This document shows, piece by piece, positions 52,798 through 62,140 of a stretch of DNA of 64,000 nucleotides. Below the pieces are notes generated by a model. That model made no database searches and was not told the origin of the DNA. It worked only from the letters and a program-made list of their open reading frames with translations. The stretch is from Actinomycetospora chiangmaiensis DSM 45062 (GTDB lineage: Bacteria > Actinomycetota > Actinomycetes > Mycobacteriales > Pseudonocardiaceae). The stretch covers positions 124,001-188,000 of the forward strand of contig NZ_KB903219.1 in the NCBI RefSeq assembly GCF_000379625.1, in the 5' to 3' direction. The position numbers and the translations under genes were made by a program. The stretch's first letter is position 1; each line of letters begins with the position of its first letter.

Positions 52798-54606
52798 GTG
52801 ACGCTCGACCCCGGCGCCGGCCTCCGGCTCCTCACCCCGCTGGCCATCGGCGTCCTCCTCGCGCTGGTCGCCTCGCCGCTCTACCGGGCGCTCGTCACCC
52901 GCCGCCGCCAGGCCCTGCTGGTCGACCGCGTCGTCACCGGGCGCGTCGCCCGCCTCACCGGGCCCGAGCGGCGTCGCGCCGTCCGCCACCTGCACCGTCA
53001 GGCCGGCGATCCGGTCCCGGTCGTGCTCGGCCTCGCCGCGCTGGCCGCCGTCGTCACCGTGGTGGGCGCGGTCCTCACCGCGCGGACCGCGACCGCCGGG
53101 AACGCCGACCGCCGGGAGCTCATCGACCGCCTGCTCGGGGTCCTCGACGACGCCGGCTTCCCGACGCCGGGTGCGAGCTCGGCGGTGCTGGTGGTCGCCT
53201 CGCTGGTCTCGGTGCTCATCGCGCTGGCCGTGGCCACCCTCCACGTCGCCGCGCTGGACGTCGAGCGCCGTCGGGCGATGCCGGTGACCCGGCCGTGGCC
53301 GCTGTCGCGGCGGGGCACCACGTGGCTGCTCGCCGCCGTCGTCTTCGGCCTCCTGTTCCTCATCGGCCTGGACAACGGCGCGCTCGCCGCGGGCCTGTTC
53401 CTGCTCGGTCACCAGCTCACGCTGCGTGCGATGCGACCGAAGCTGTGCACCGTGGCCCCGGCGCTCCCCGAGGCGCTGCGTGCGGCCCGGCTGCCCGACC
53501 CCAAGGAACGGCGCCTCATCCGCTCGCGCCGTGGCCCCGCGCCCGGGCTGGGCACGGCCGGGTCCACCAACGCCCGCCCGGCCACGGCGGCACGTCCCGT
53601 CGGGGCGACCCCGGCCGGGCCCCGCTCGGGTCCGGGCCGCACACCCCCGCCGGTCGCACCCCCGCGGCCCACCGCGTCGCCGCGCCCGCCGACCACCGCG
53701 ACGCGCCTCATCGACCTGGCGCCCCCCGAGCAACCGCTGACCCCGCACGACCCGCGGACCGTCGGCGAGTACCAGCTGACGGGCCGGCTCGGGTCGGGCG
53801 GCATGGGCACCGTCTACCTCGGTCACCGGGCGGGGACGGCGGGCCAGGTCGCGATCAAGGTGCTCGCCCCGCACCTGCTCGACGACGTCGACGCCCGCAC
53901 CCGGTTCCTGCGCGAGGGCCAGACCCTGCAGAAGGTCACCGGTGACTACACCGCCCGCGTCCTGGGGGTCGGTTTCGACGGGTCGATGCCCTACATCGTC
54001 ATGGAGCGGCTCGACGGCCCGTCGCTGCACGCCTACGTGTGCGAGAGCGGCGCCGTGCGCGACGCCGAGACGCTGACGCGCATGGCGATCGCGCTCGCCC
54101 GGGCGCTCGCCGCGCTGCACAACGACGGCATCACCCACCGCGACCTCAAGCCCGGCAACATCCTGCTCACCTCGGCCGGGCCGAAGGTCGTCGACTTCGG
54201 GATCGCCCGGGTCGTCGGCCAGACCCACCACACCCCGGCCGGCAACATGGTCGGCACGCCCGGCTACATGGCGCCCGAGCAGGTCACCGGGAACGGCGCC
54301 GGGCCGGCCACCGACGTGTGGGCCTGGGCCTGCTGCGTGGTCTTCGCGGCCCGCGGGGACCACCTCTTCGACGGCGAGAACATCGTCGACATCGCGCGCC
54401 GGATCCTCGACGGCCCGCCCGCCGACGCGTTCACCGGTGTCGGCCGGCTCTCGCCGCGTCTCGTCCCGGTGCTGCGCCGCGCCACCGCGCAGGACGCCGC
54501 CGACCGGCCGCGCGACGGCGCCGCCCTGCTGCGGCTCCTGGACCGCTCGGGGGCGACCGCGACCGTCGGCAGCTTCGCCTGGGACAAGCTCGTCGGGGCC
54601 CGCTGA
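52798..54606 (+). CDS. Membrane Ser/Thr protein kinase with N-terminal membrane domain
   Basis: 602 residues. The first ~220 contain about four hydrophobic helices, then a Pro/Ala/Thr-rich linker of about 100, then a Hanks-type kinase domain at the C-terminus: GRLGSGGMGTVYLG, AIK (K354), HRDLKPGN (H447-D449) and DFG (D466), with GTPGYMAPEQ. Most actinobacterial PknB-type kinases have the reverse order (kinase, helix, sensor). GTG start with GGAGGAGG upstream. No phosphatase is adjacent. Substrates unknown. Confidence 0.9.
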   Translation: MTLDPGAGLRLLTPLAIGVLLALVASPLYRALVTRRRQALLVDRVVTGRVARLTGPERRRAVRHLHRQAGDPVPVVLGLAALAAVVTVVGAVLTARTATAGNADRRELIDRLLGVLDDAGFPTPGASSAVLVVASLVSVLIALAVATLHVAALDVERRRAMPVTRPWPLSRRGTTWLLAAVVFGLLFLIGLDNGALAAGLFLLGHQLTLRAMRPKLCTVAPALPEALRAARLPDPKERRLIRSRRGPAPGLGTAGSTNARPATAARPVGATPAGPRSGPGRTPPPVAPPRPTASPRPPTTATRLIDLAPPEQPLTPHDPRTVGEYQLTGRLGSGGMGTVYLGHRAGTAGQVAIKVLAPHLLDDVDARTRFLREGQTLQKVTGDYTARVLGVGFDGSMPYIVMERLDGPSLHAYVCESGAVRDAETLTRMAIALARALAALHNDGITHRDLKPGNILLTSAGPKVVDFGIARVVGQTHHTPAGNMVGTPGYMAPEQVTGNGAGPATDVWAWACCVVFAARGDHLFDGENIVDIARRILDGPPADAFTGVGRLSPRLVPVLRRATAQDAADRPRDGAALLRLLDRSGATATVGSFAWDKLVGAR

Positions 54607-54652
54607 GTCCGCTGCTACGGTGCGCTTCCGACCGAGTCGAGGAGGGCGGCAC

Positions 54653-55042
54653 GTGGCCAGCTGGGACGACCTGGTGCTGTGGGTACGCGTCCGCTACGAG
54701 GTGATGGCGCAGGACGCCGACAGCCTCACCTTCCGGTTGCCGACCGCCGAGGACCGCGACCAGCTCGTGTACGTCCGCCACCGCGGCCAGGTCGACGGCC
54801 ACGACTGGATGCAGATCGAGTCGCCCGTGGCGAAGCTCGACCGGATCGACGTGCGGCGGCTCCTGGAGCTCGCCGAGAGCGCCGTCGTCGGGGGCGCCGT
54901 CGCGGTCGACGGGATCGCCGTGTTCCGACACGCCGCGCCGCTGGAGGACCTCTCCTTCGCCGAGTTCGAGGCCCCCTTCCGCCTGGTCACCGAGACCGCT
55001 GACCGGCTCGAGCAGCAGCTGACGGGCACCGACGACTTCTGA
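54653..55042 (+). CDS. YbjN/type III secretion chaperone-like fold protein
   Basis: 129 residues. The pattern SWDDLVLWVRVRYEVMAQDADSLTFRLP, WMQIESPVAKLDRIDVRRLLELAESAVVGGAVAVDGIAVFRHAAPLEDLSFAEFEAPFRLVTETADRLEQ fits the YbjN-like alpha/beta sandwich common in actinobacteria. AGGAGGG lies 7 nt before GTG 54653. Function unknown; likely a protein-binding or chaperone fold. Confidence 0.65.
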   Translation: MASWDDLVLWVRVRYEVMAQDADSLTFRLPTAEDRDQLVYVRHRGQVDGHDWMQIESPVAKLDRIDVRRLLELAESAVVGGAVAVDGIAVFRHAAPLEDLSFAEFEAPFRLVTETADRLEQQLTGTDDF

Positions 55043-55109
55043 CGCTGGACCTCCGCGCGCCGACCCACCAGGCTGGGCGCGCACCGTCGTCGAGAGCCCG
55101 GGAGCCGCC

Positions 55110-55433
55110 GTGATCGTCATCAACATCGTCATGCAGATCCGGCCGGAGAAGACCGACGACTGGCTCGCGCTGGCGGACTCCTACGCGCGCAACGTGAACG
55201 CCGAGGAGGGCTGTCTCTACTTCGCGTTCAGCCGCAGCCTCACCGACGAGAACGAGTACGTCTGCATCGAGGGCTTCCGCGACGCCGACGCCGGCTCGAC
55301 GCACACCTCGCAGCCGTACGTGAAGGAGTTCTTCGAGCAGATGCCGGATCTCGTGTCCGCCCAGCCGCAGATCCTCTACATCGACACCCCGCACGACGGG
55401 TTCGGTCCGATGGGCGAGATCCAGCCCCGGTGA
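55110..55433 (+). CDS. Antibiotic biosynthesis monooxygenase (ABM/YgiN-like) protein
   Basis: 107 residues, a ferredoxin-like ABM domain (VNIVMQIRPEKTDDWLALADSYARNVNAEEGCLYFAFSRS). Such proteins are cofactor-free quinol monooxygenases or small oxygenases. It overlaps the following amidase start by 4 bp (GTGA), so the two are probably translated together. Confidence 0.85.
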   Translation: MIVINIVMQIRPEKTDDWLALADSYARNVNAEEGCLYFAFSRSLTDENEYVCIEGFRDADAGSTHTSQPYVKEFFEQMPDLVSAQPQILYIDTPHDGFGPMGEIQPR

Positions 55434-56437
55434 CCGAGCTCGAGTTCACCCCGACACCCGAGCAGTACGCCTGGACCTTCGGCGGGGTCGCCCCGGTCCG
55501 TGAGGTCGAGCCGGGCACGGTGATGCGGCTGTGGTGCGACGACGCCTTCGGCGGGCGCATCCGCGCGGTCACCGACCTGGCGAGCGCGGTGCTCGACCCG
55601 CGCTTCCTCAACCCGCAGACCGGGCCCTTCGCCGTGCGCGGCGCCGAGCCCGGCGACACGCTCGTGCTGCACCTGGTCGACCTCACCCCGGCCCGCGACT
55701 GGGGCGCCTCGACGCTGGTGCCCTTCTTCGGCGGGCTGACCGGCACCGACCGCACGGCGCTGCTCGACGACCCGCTGCCCGAGCTGACCTGGATCTACGA
55801 GCTGGACCGGGCGCGGAACACCGTCACCTTCGTCGCCCGGCGCAGCGAGTTCTCCGTCGACCTGCCGGTGGCGCCGATGCTGGGCACGGTCGGGGTCGCC
55901 CCCGCCGCCCGTGAGGTGCGCTCCTCGCTCACCCCGGACGCCTTCGGCGGCAACATGGACACGCCCGAGATGCGGGCGGGCGTCACCTGCTACCTGCCGG
56001 TGAACGAGCCGGGCGCCCTGTTCTCGGTGGGCGACGGGCACTACCGCCAGGGCGAGGGCGAGTCGTGCGGCACCGCGGTCGAGGGCGCGATGCACGTGAC
56101 GCTGATCGTCGAGCTCGTGAAGGCCGCGGTCGCCCCGGCGCCGCTGTGGCCGCGGATCGAGAGCGACGACGAACTGATCACCGTGGGCTCCTCCCGGCCG
56201 CTCGAGGACGCGTGGCGGATCGGGCAGAAGGAGATGATCTCCTGGCTCGGGGCGCTGCACGGGCTGGACCGGCTCGACGCCTACGAGCTGCTCACCCAGA
56301 TCTCGCTGGCCCCCCTGGCCAACGTGGTCGACACCAACTACAGCGCCGTGACGAAGGTGTCCAAGGCGTTCCTGCCCCCCGTGGCCGCGTACGACGGCCT
56401 GCACGCGGACCTGCGCGCCCGCGCGGCGCAGCTCTAG
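55430..56437 (+). CDS. Acetamidase/formamidase family protein
   Basis: 335 residues. The FmdA/AmdA fold is recognised from PLGTVGVAPA-type MLGTVGVAPAAREV, GGNMDTPEMRAGVTCYLPVNEPGALFSVGDGHYRQGEGE and the C-terminal SLAPLANVVDTNYSAVTKV. Members hydrolyse formamide or short amides using a Zn/acidic site. It sits in an ABM-amidase-SDR operon, with the SDR gene 12 bp downstream; the natural amide is unknown. Confidence 0.88.
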   Translation: MTELEFTPTPEQYAWTFGGVAPVREVEPGTVMRLWCDDAFGGRIRAVTDLASAVLDPRFLNPQTGPFAVRGAEPGDTLVLHLVDLTPARDWGASTLVPFFGGLTGTDRTALLDDPLPELTWIYELDRARNTVTFVARRSEFSVDLPVAPMLGTVGVAPAAREVRSSLTPDAFGGNMDTPEMRAGVTCYLPVNEPGALFSVGDGHYRQGEGESCGTAVEGAMHVTLIVELVKAAVAPAPLWPRIESDDELITVGSSRPLEDAWRIGQKEMISWLGALHGLDRLDAYELLTQISLAPLANVVDTNYSAVTKVSKAFLPPVAAYDGLHADLRARAAQL

Positions 56438-56449
56438 GAGGAGACGGAC

Positions 56450-57208
56450 GTGGACCTGCAGCTGGCCGGCCGGAAGGCCCTGGTCACCGGCGGTAGCAAG
56501 GGCATCGGACGGGCGGTCGTCGAGAGCCTCGCGGGCGAGGGCGCCACGGTCGCCTTCTGTGCCCGCGGGGCCGAGGGCGTCGAGGCCTGCGTCGCCGACC
56601 TGACGGCGGCCGGGCACGACGTCCGAGGGTCGGCCGTCGACGTGTCCGACGGCGACGCGCTCCGCTCCTGGGTGACGGGGACCGCCGAGGAGCTCGGCGG
56701 GATCGACGTCGTGGTGGCGAACGTGTCGGCGCTGGCCATCCCGCCCACCGAGGAGAACTGGGAGGCGTCCTTCCGCACCGACATGCTCGGCACGGTGCGG
56801 CTCGTCGAGGCGGCCCTCCCGTCGCTGGAGGCCTCCGACGCCGGGGCCGTCGTCACCATCTCGAGCGTCTCGGGGCGCGAGATCGACTTCGCGGCGGGCC
56901 CGTACGGGACGTTCAAGGGCGCGATCGTGCACTACACGCAGGGGCTCGCCTTCCAGCTGGCCGGCAAGGTGCGGGCCAACAGCGTGTCCCCCGGCAACAC
57001 CTACTTCGCCGGTGGCGTGTGGGAGTCGATCGAGTCCGGCGACCCCGACCTGTGGGAGCAGGCGCTCGGGCTCAACCCGACCGGCCGCATGGCCCGCCCG
57101 GAGGAGATCGCCGTGGCGGTCACGTTCCTCGCCAGCCCGGTGGCGTCGTTCATCACCGGCACCAACCTCGTCGTCGACGGGGCGCTGACGCGGGGCGTCC
57201 AGCTCTAG
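56450..57208 (+). CDS. Short-chain dehydrogenase/reductase, third gene of the operon
   Basis: 252 residues, classical SDR: TGGSKGIGRAV, catalytic Ser in ISSVSG, YGTFK as YxxxK, and the C-terminal FITGTNLVVDGALTRG typical of FabG-like reductases. NNAG is replaced by ANVSA, an unusual variant of the structural Asn motif. A GGAGGAG ribosome-binding site lies 6 nt upstream. Substrate presumably shared with the amidase and ABM proteins. It ends in a 4-bp overlap with the convergent gene. Confidence 0.87.
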   Translation: MDLQLAGRKALVTGGSKGIGRAVVESLAGEGATVAFCARGAEGVEACVADLTAAGHDVRGSAVDVSDGDALRSWVTGTAEELGGIDVVVANVSALAIPPTEENWEASFRTDMLGTVRLVEAALPSLEASDAGAVVTISSVSGREIDFAAGPYGTFKGAIVHYTQGLAFQLAGKVRANSVSPGNTYFAGGVWESIESGDPDLWEQALGLNPTGRMARPEEIAVAVTFLASPVASFITGTNLVVDGALTRGVQL

Positions 57209-57684
57209 CGGCGTCCCTCGGGGAGCGCGGGGCGCTCGGGGCCGAAGATCAGTCCGACGACGGCGTTCGCCGCGGCCCCGAGCGCGGCGACGGCGGCGAC
57301 CACCCCCCGCGCGGTCCAGTCGACGGCCACCTCGACGCCGCGCCGGGTGGCGTCGCCGACGCGGTGCCAGAGCGTCGTGACGTCCGCCGACGGCCGCGCC
57401 GGCAGGTGCCGCGGCGCGAGCACCAGCTCCGATCCCGACGACGCCTCGGCGCGGGTCGGCTCCTCCCCGCCGGTCGCCGCGCGGAAGGCGACCCTGCGGT
57501 GGGGCAGCAGCGGGCCGACGTGGGGATGCCGGGGTGCGGGGATGTCGGCCGAGAACAGGGCCGGGCCGTCCCCGAACCGGGCGATGGCCGCCGCCTCCCC
57601 CGCGACCCGGTGCGGACGACCGGCGCCCGCGGGGTCCGACGCACCCGGGGCCTCCCCGGAGGGATCGGCCGGCTCGTCGGTCAT
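57205..57684 (-). CDS. Membrane-anchored protein of unknown function
   Basis: 159 residues. A Pro/Gly/Ala-rich hydrophilic N-terminus, a central His/Arg/Pro segment (HPHVGPLLPHRRVAFRAATGG), and one C-terminal hydrophobic helix (GVVAAVAALGAAANAVVGLIF). The ATG at 57684 was chosen with AGAGG 7 nt upstream; earlier codons in the frame look non-coding. No known domain. Confidence 0.6.
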   Translation of the reverse strand: MTDEPADPSGEAPGASDPAGAGRPHRVAGEAAAIARFGDGPALFSADIPAPRHPHVGPLLPHRRVAFRAATGGEEPTRAEASSGSELVLAPRHLPARPSADVTTLWHRVGDATRRGVEVAVDWTARGVVAAVAALGAAANAVVGLIFGPERPALPEGRR

Positions 57685-58009
57685 GGGGCACCTCTCGGCG
57701 TCGGTCGGGCGGGCGTGTGGTGCGGGGGCCGATCGGCGACCGGCCGCCCTCGGGCGAGCGGAGGACAGTGTCGCCCATCCGAGCATGACCGGACACCGCT
57801 CGCCGCATGTTTCCATCCGGTCACGGAGCACGCCATCTTCCCCCTACATCCGGGTGCCGAACCGGCCGTTGACCTGGACGGGTCAGCCTGCGCGGCGGCC
57901 CCGCCGGCGTCGGCTCCACCCCGGGGACCGTGGCCGGTCAGTGACCGGATCGTGATCCAATCGAGACCGGTGGGGTCGACCCACCGCACGGGACGCGGGA
58001 GGTGGAGCG
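57685..58009. promoter_or_regulatory. Regulatory gap before the class A PBP, with a dyad
   Basis: 325 bp without a gene. CCGGTCAGTGACCGG (57934-57948) is a perfect 7+1+7 palindrome, immediately followed by the near-palindrome GGATCGTGATCC (57946-57957), about 60-75 bp before the PBP start. A likely regulator site; the regulator is unknown. Confidence 0.4.
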
Positions 58010-61000
58010 TTGGCGGGTGCGCATTCCCGGTCCGCGCGTCACGAGCGTCCGGACCCGCTCGAGGTGCCCCCGCCGTCGGGGCCCGACCTCGACGCCGAGG
58101 ACCGTGACCGTGACTACGGCGAGATTTTCCGGCCGCGGCCGGCCGACGACCCCGCGCCGCCCTCCCCGCCGCTCGGCTTCCCAACCGCACTGTCGTCGTC
58201 CTCGTTCCGTGCTCCCGCCGCCCCGGCCACGCCCGCCGCACCTCCCGCACCTCCCGCGGCCCCCGCGGACCGTCCCGCCCAGCCGGAGCACCGCACCGCC
58301 GCGACCGGCCTGCTGACCGGCTCGCGCCCGCCGCGGAGCGGGTCCTCCGCCACCGCGCTGCAGCAGCCCCTGGCCGTGCCGCCGCCCCCGGCGCGGCCGC
58401 TGCCGGAGGGCCCGGCCGGTCGTGGCCCCGCGGCCCCGCCGCACCGCCCGGTCGGCCACCCGTCGTTCCCCGGCTCCCAGCCCGCCCCCACCGGGCTCAC
58501 CGGCGCCCGGTCCGTCCCCGGCGCGCGGACCGACTCCGGCGTGCAGCCGCGGCCGACGACCCCTCCTCCCGCCCGACCCGGCGCGACCCGGCCGCCGTCG
58601 GCCCCGGCGCCCACCCGGTCCGCGGGACCCGGTCGGCCCGGAGCGCCCACCCGGCCGGCCGTCCCGGCCCAGCCCGGCGTTCCCGCCCAGCCCGGCGTTC
58701 CCGCCCAGCCCGGCGTTCCCGCCCAGCCCGCGAGGCCGGCGCGGCCCGGCCAGGCCGGTGCGCCCACGCAGGCCGGTGCGCCCACCCAGGCCGGACCGCC
58801 CACCCCGGCCGGACCGCCCACCCAGAACTCGGCGCCCGCCCGACCCGCGACCCCCGGCCGGCCGGACGCCCGCGGTGCCGCGGCACCCGCGCCCTCCCGT
58901 CCGGCGACCGCGGGCGGCGCCCCGCGTCCCCCGGCCGCGACCACCGGCGCCCGGACCACGGCGACGCCCGCCCAGCCCGACGAGCGCGCACCCTCGGCGG
59001 CCACCGGCACCGCCGCGGCACCGACGGCACTCGATGATCAGGGGAGTTCCCCCCGGCGCACCCCCGACGGCACCGCGATCGCACCCGCCGTCGGGAAGGA
59101 CGGGCAGGAGAAGGGCGCGGCGGCCGAGCCGACCCGCGCCTCGTCGGGAACGACCACCTCGACCAGCTCCTCCACCACGACGTCCACCACCACCACGACG
59201 TCCACCGCCACCACCACGGCGACCCGGCGACACGGCTCCACCCCGCAGTCGATGCAGACCCGCGCGGAGCGGCGCGCGGCCGGGAAGAACGGGCTCGCGC
59301 GCGCCGCCGGGCGCCGCACCGCCGCCACCCGGGCCACCCCGGGGCGGACGCGGATCACGCGGTCGGAGCCGGCGCAGGACGAGCGCCCGGCCCCGCCGCG
59401 CGGCCGGATCGCCGCGGCGGTGGCCGCGCTGCTGGCGGCCGTCGCCGTGAAGGTCGGGCGCTGGCCCGGCGGGGAGCACCTCGTCCGGGTGGGCCACCGG
59501 GTCGACGACCTGGTGCAGCGCTACCTCGACGGCAAGGACGGCGCGTCGCTGCCGGAGGCCGTGCGGCTGTGGCGTCGGCGCCGGCGGATGGGCTACGCGA
59601 TGCTGGCGACCGCGGTCGGGGTCCCGGTGCTCAGCCTCACCCTGGGCTGGCTGCTGATCCCGGTGCCGAACGCGGACTCCGCCGTCGAGAGCCAGCTCAA
59701 CACCGTCTCGTACTCCGACGGCTCGGTGCTCGCCCGCGTCGCCCCCGGCGAGCAGGGCAACCGCCAGAAGGTGCCGATCTCGCAGGTGCCCCTGCCGGTG
59801 CAGCACGCCGTGCTCTCCGCCGAGGACCGCACGTTCTACACGAACTCGGGCTTCGACGTCTCCGGGATCGCGAAGGCGGCCTGGAAGCAGGTCACCGGCG
59901 GTCAGGGCGGCGGGTCGACGATCACGCAGCAGTACGTGAAGAACGCGATGGTCGGGTCCGAGCACTCGTACTTCCGCAAGTTCAAAGAGCTGATCATCTC
60001 GGCGAAGATCACGCAGGAGTACTCGAAGGACCAGGTGCTCGAGGACTACCTCAACAGCATCTACTTCGGCCGGGGCGCCTACGGCATCCAGGCGGCCTCG
60101 CAGGCGTACTTCGCGAAGTCGGTCGACCAGCTCACGCCGGCCGAGGGCGCGATGATCGCGGGCCTCATCCAGGCGCCGTCGCAGTGGGACCCGGCCGTGA
60201 ACCTGCAGGCCTCGCAGCGCCGCTGGACCTACGTGCTCGACGGCATGGTGTCGCAGGGCTGGCTCTCCGCCGGGGACCGCGCGAACGCGACGTTCCCGAT
60301 GACGATCCCGCCCCGCAAGGTCGGCAACGGCGTCCCGGACGACGACCGCGGCCACATCTACAACGCGGTCAAGGACGAGCTGAAGAGCCTCGGCATCGAC
60401 GAGGACGCGCTGGTCACCGAGGGTCTGCAGATCCAGACCACGATCGACCCGCAGAAGCAGGAGGACGCGGTCACCGCCGTGCGCTCGGAGCTGAAGGGCA
60501 AGCCCGGCAACCTCCGCACGGCCGCCGTCTCGGTCGACCCCCGCACCGGCGCGATCCTCGCCTACTACGGCGGGGACAACGGGTCCGGGCTGGACTACGC
60601 CCAGGTGAAGAAGCAGGCCGGCTCGACGTTCAAGCCGTTCGTCATGCTCGCCGCCCTGCAGCACGACCCGCCGATCGGCATCAGCACCCAGTTCGACGGC
60701 GAGTCGGTGCCCGGCAAGACGGTGCGGAACGTCGAGGGCGCGGACTGCAGCAGCTGCACGCTGAAGCGGGCGATGACGCTCTCCAACAACGTCGTGTTCA
60801 CCGCCCTCGGCAACGAGGTCGGGCCGCAGGCGGTGGCGAACGCCGCCCACCAGGCCGGCATCACGGCGAAGCTCGACAACCCGAACTCGGGGCTCGCGCT
60901 CGGCAACGCCGAGGTCACCCCGGTCGAGATGGCGGCGGCCTACGCGACGTTCGCCAACGACGGCGTCTACCACAAGCCGCACCTGGTGCAGAAGGTCACG

Positions 61001-61660
61001 ACGGCCAGCGGCGAGGTCCTCTACGACGGCGCGGCCGACCAGGGGGAGCAGCGCATCGACCCGAAGGTGGCGCGCAACGTCACCGAGGCCATGCGCGACG
61101 TGCCGACGTACGACGGCGCCCAGCTCGCCGGCGGCCGGATCGCGGCGGGCAAGACCGGGACCGTGCAGTCGCACCTGGACAATCAGAACAACGACGCCTG
61201 GATGGTCGGGTACACCCCGGCGGTCGTCGCGTCGGTGTGGGTCGGGACCGACGACAACACGCCGATCCAGTACCCCGACGGCCGCCCGATCTACGGCCAC
61301 GGCATCCCCAGCGACATCTGGCAGACGTTCATGAACGGCGCCGTGCAGGGCACGCCGAAGCAGTCGTTCGGGGAGTTCGTGCCGGTCGCCGGGACCGACC
61401 CGGGGACCACCGCGACCGGCGAGGGTCAGCAGGCGACGACCACGACGGCCGCGCCGACCACCGCCAGCAAGGCCCCGGCGACGACGAGCTCGGCGGCGCC
61501 GACGCCCAGCGCGGGACCCGCGCCGCAGCCGACGGCCGCTCCGGCGCAGCCCGGCACCCCGGCGGCGGGCACGGCACCCCAGGCGCCGGCCGGGGCAGGG
61601 GCAGGGGCGGGGACGGCCCAGCAGCCGCAGGCGGCGCAGCCACCGGCCGACGGCGGCTGA
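58010..61660 (+). CDS. Class A penicillin-binding protein (PonA type)
   Basis: 1216 residues. The first ~470 are Pro/Ala/Thr-rich and disordered, with exact 15-bp tandem repeats coding VPAQPG and a Thr-run. One helix follows (GYAMLATAVGVPVLSLTLGWLL), then the GT51 transglycosylase (EDRTF with E605, GGSTITQQYVKN) and the transpeptidase (STFK S872-K875, SNN S925-N927, KTG K1048-G1050). A low-complexity Thr/Pro/Ala tail ends it. It polymerises and cross-links peptidoglycan. TTG start with GGAGG 7 nt upstream. The cytosolic tail is far longer than in most PonA proteins. Confidence 0.93.
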   Translation: MAGAHSRSARHERPDPLEVPPPSGPDLDAEDRDRDYGEIFRPRPADDPAPPSPPLGFPTALSSSSFRAPAAPATPAAPPAPPAAPADRPAQPEHRTAATGLLTGSRPPRSGSSATALQQPLAVPPPPARPLPEGPAGRGPAAPPHRPVGHPSFPGSQPAPTGLTGARSVPGARTDSGVQPRPTTPPPARPGATRPPSAPAPTRSAGPGRPGAPTRPAVPAQPGVPAQPGVPAQPGVPAQPARPARPGQAGAPTQAGAPTQAGPPTPAGPPTQNSAPARPATPGRPDARGAAAPAPSRPATAGGAPRPPAATTGARTTATPAQPDERAPSAATGTAAAPTALDDQGSSPRRTPDGTAIAPAVGKDGQEKGAAAEPTRASSGTTTSTSSSTTTSTTTTTSTATTTATRRHGSTPQSMQTRAERRAAGKNGLARAAGRRTAATRATPGRTRITRSEPAQDERPAPPRGRIAAAVAALLAAVAVKVGRWPGGEHLVRVGHRVDDLVQRYLDGKDGASLPEAVRLWRRRRRMGYAMLATAVGVPVLSLTLGWLLIPVPNADSAVESQLNTVSYSDGSVLARVAPGEQGNRQKVPISQVPLPVQHAVLSAEDRTFYTNSGFDVSGIAKAAWKQVTGGQGGGSTITQQYVKNAMVGSEHSYFRKFKELIISAKITQEYSKDQVLEDYLNSIYFGRGAYGIQAASQAYFAKSVDQLTPAEGAMIAGLIQAPSQWDPAVNLQASQRRWTYVLDGMVSQGWLSAGDRANATFPMTIPPRKVGNGVPDDDRGHIYNAVKDELKSLGIDEDALVTEGLQIQTTIDPQKQEDAVTAVRSELKGKPGNLRTAAVSVDPRTGAILAYYGGDNGSGLDYAQVKKQAGSTFKPFVMLAALQHDPPIGISTQFDGESVPGKTVRNVEGADCSSCTLKRAMTLSNNVVFTALGNEVGPQAVANAAHQAGITAKLDNPNSGLALGNAEVTPVEMAAAYATFANDGVYHKPHLVQKVTTASGEVLYDGAADQGEQRIDPKVARNVTEAMRDVPTYDGAQLAGGRIAAGKTGTVQSHLDNQNNDAWMVGYTPAVVASVWVGTDDNTPIQYPDGRPIYGHGIPSDIWQTFMNGAVQGTPKQSFGEFVPVAGTDPGTTATGEGQQATTTTAAPTTASKAPATTSSAAPTPSAGPAPQPTAAPAQPGTPAAGTAPQAPAGAGAGAGTAQQPQAAQPPADGG
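58669..58731 (+). repeat. 15-bp tandem repeat in the PBP gene
   Basis: CCCAGCCCGGCGTTC-type 15-mers repeat about four times in frame, coding PAQPGV units in the disordered N-terminus; slipped-strand length variation is likely. Confidence 0.75.
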
Positions 61661-62140
61661 TCACCCCTCGTCCGCGAGCTCCCAGTCCGCGAAGTCGAAG
61701 CCGGGGGACACGACGCAGGTCACGAGCACCGCGGCGTGCCCGGTCGGCTCCGCGCGCTGCCAGGCGCCGGCGGGGACGAGCGCCGCGGGCCCGTCGTCGG
61801 GGCCGAGCCGGTGCTCGACCCCGCCCTCGGGGTGCTCGCCGACCCACACCGAGAGCGACCCGCCGCGCTGCCAGAGCCACAGCTCGTCGGAGCGCACCCG
61901 GTGCCAGCCCGACCGCTCACCCGGCGCGAGGACGTAGTGGATCGCCGTGGCGCTCGGCCTCCCGCCCGCGTACCCGGGCGGGGTCACGACGACGGGGGAG
62001 GCCCAGATCCGACGGAACCAGCCACCCTCGGGGTGGGGGGCGAGGTCGAACTCCTCGGCCAGGGCGGGCCGTGCACCCACGCGGTGGCCTGTCCCGTCGC
62101 TTCGCTCGCCCCGGCGGCCCGTCCCGTCGCCCGGACTCAC
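61661..62140 (-). CDS. DUF985 cupin protein
   Basis: 159 residues. PHPEGGWFRRIWASP, AIHYVLAPGERSGWHRVRSDELWLW and PGFDFADWELAD are the DUF985 cupin signatures, a small beta-barrel likely binding a sugar or metabolite. The GTG at 62140 overlaps the stop of the upstream PPOX gene as GTGA, suggesting coupling. The first 20 residues are low complexity, and a GTG at 62080 would give a more typical length. Confidence 0.85.
   Translation of the reverse strand: MSPGDGTGRRGERSDGTGHRVGARPALAEEFDLAPHPEGGWFRRIWASPVVVTPPGYAGGRPSATAIHYVLAPGERSGWHRVRSDELWLWQRGGSLSVWVGEHPEGGVEHRLGPDDGPAALVPAGAWQRAEPTGHAAVLVTCVVSPGFDFADWELADEG

Noticed and set aside
58669-58820. Regular repeats considered as a CRISPR-like or satellite array
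   Set aside because: Units are contiguous 15-mers in frame with no spacers, coding PAQPGV in the PBP gene.
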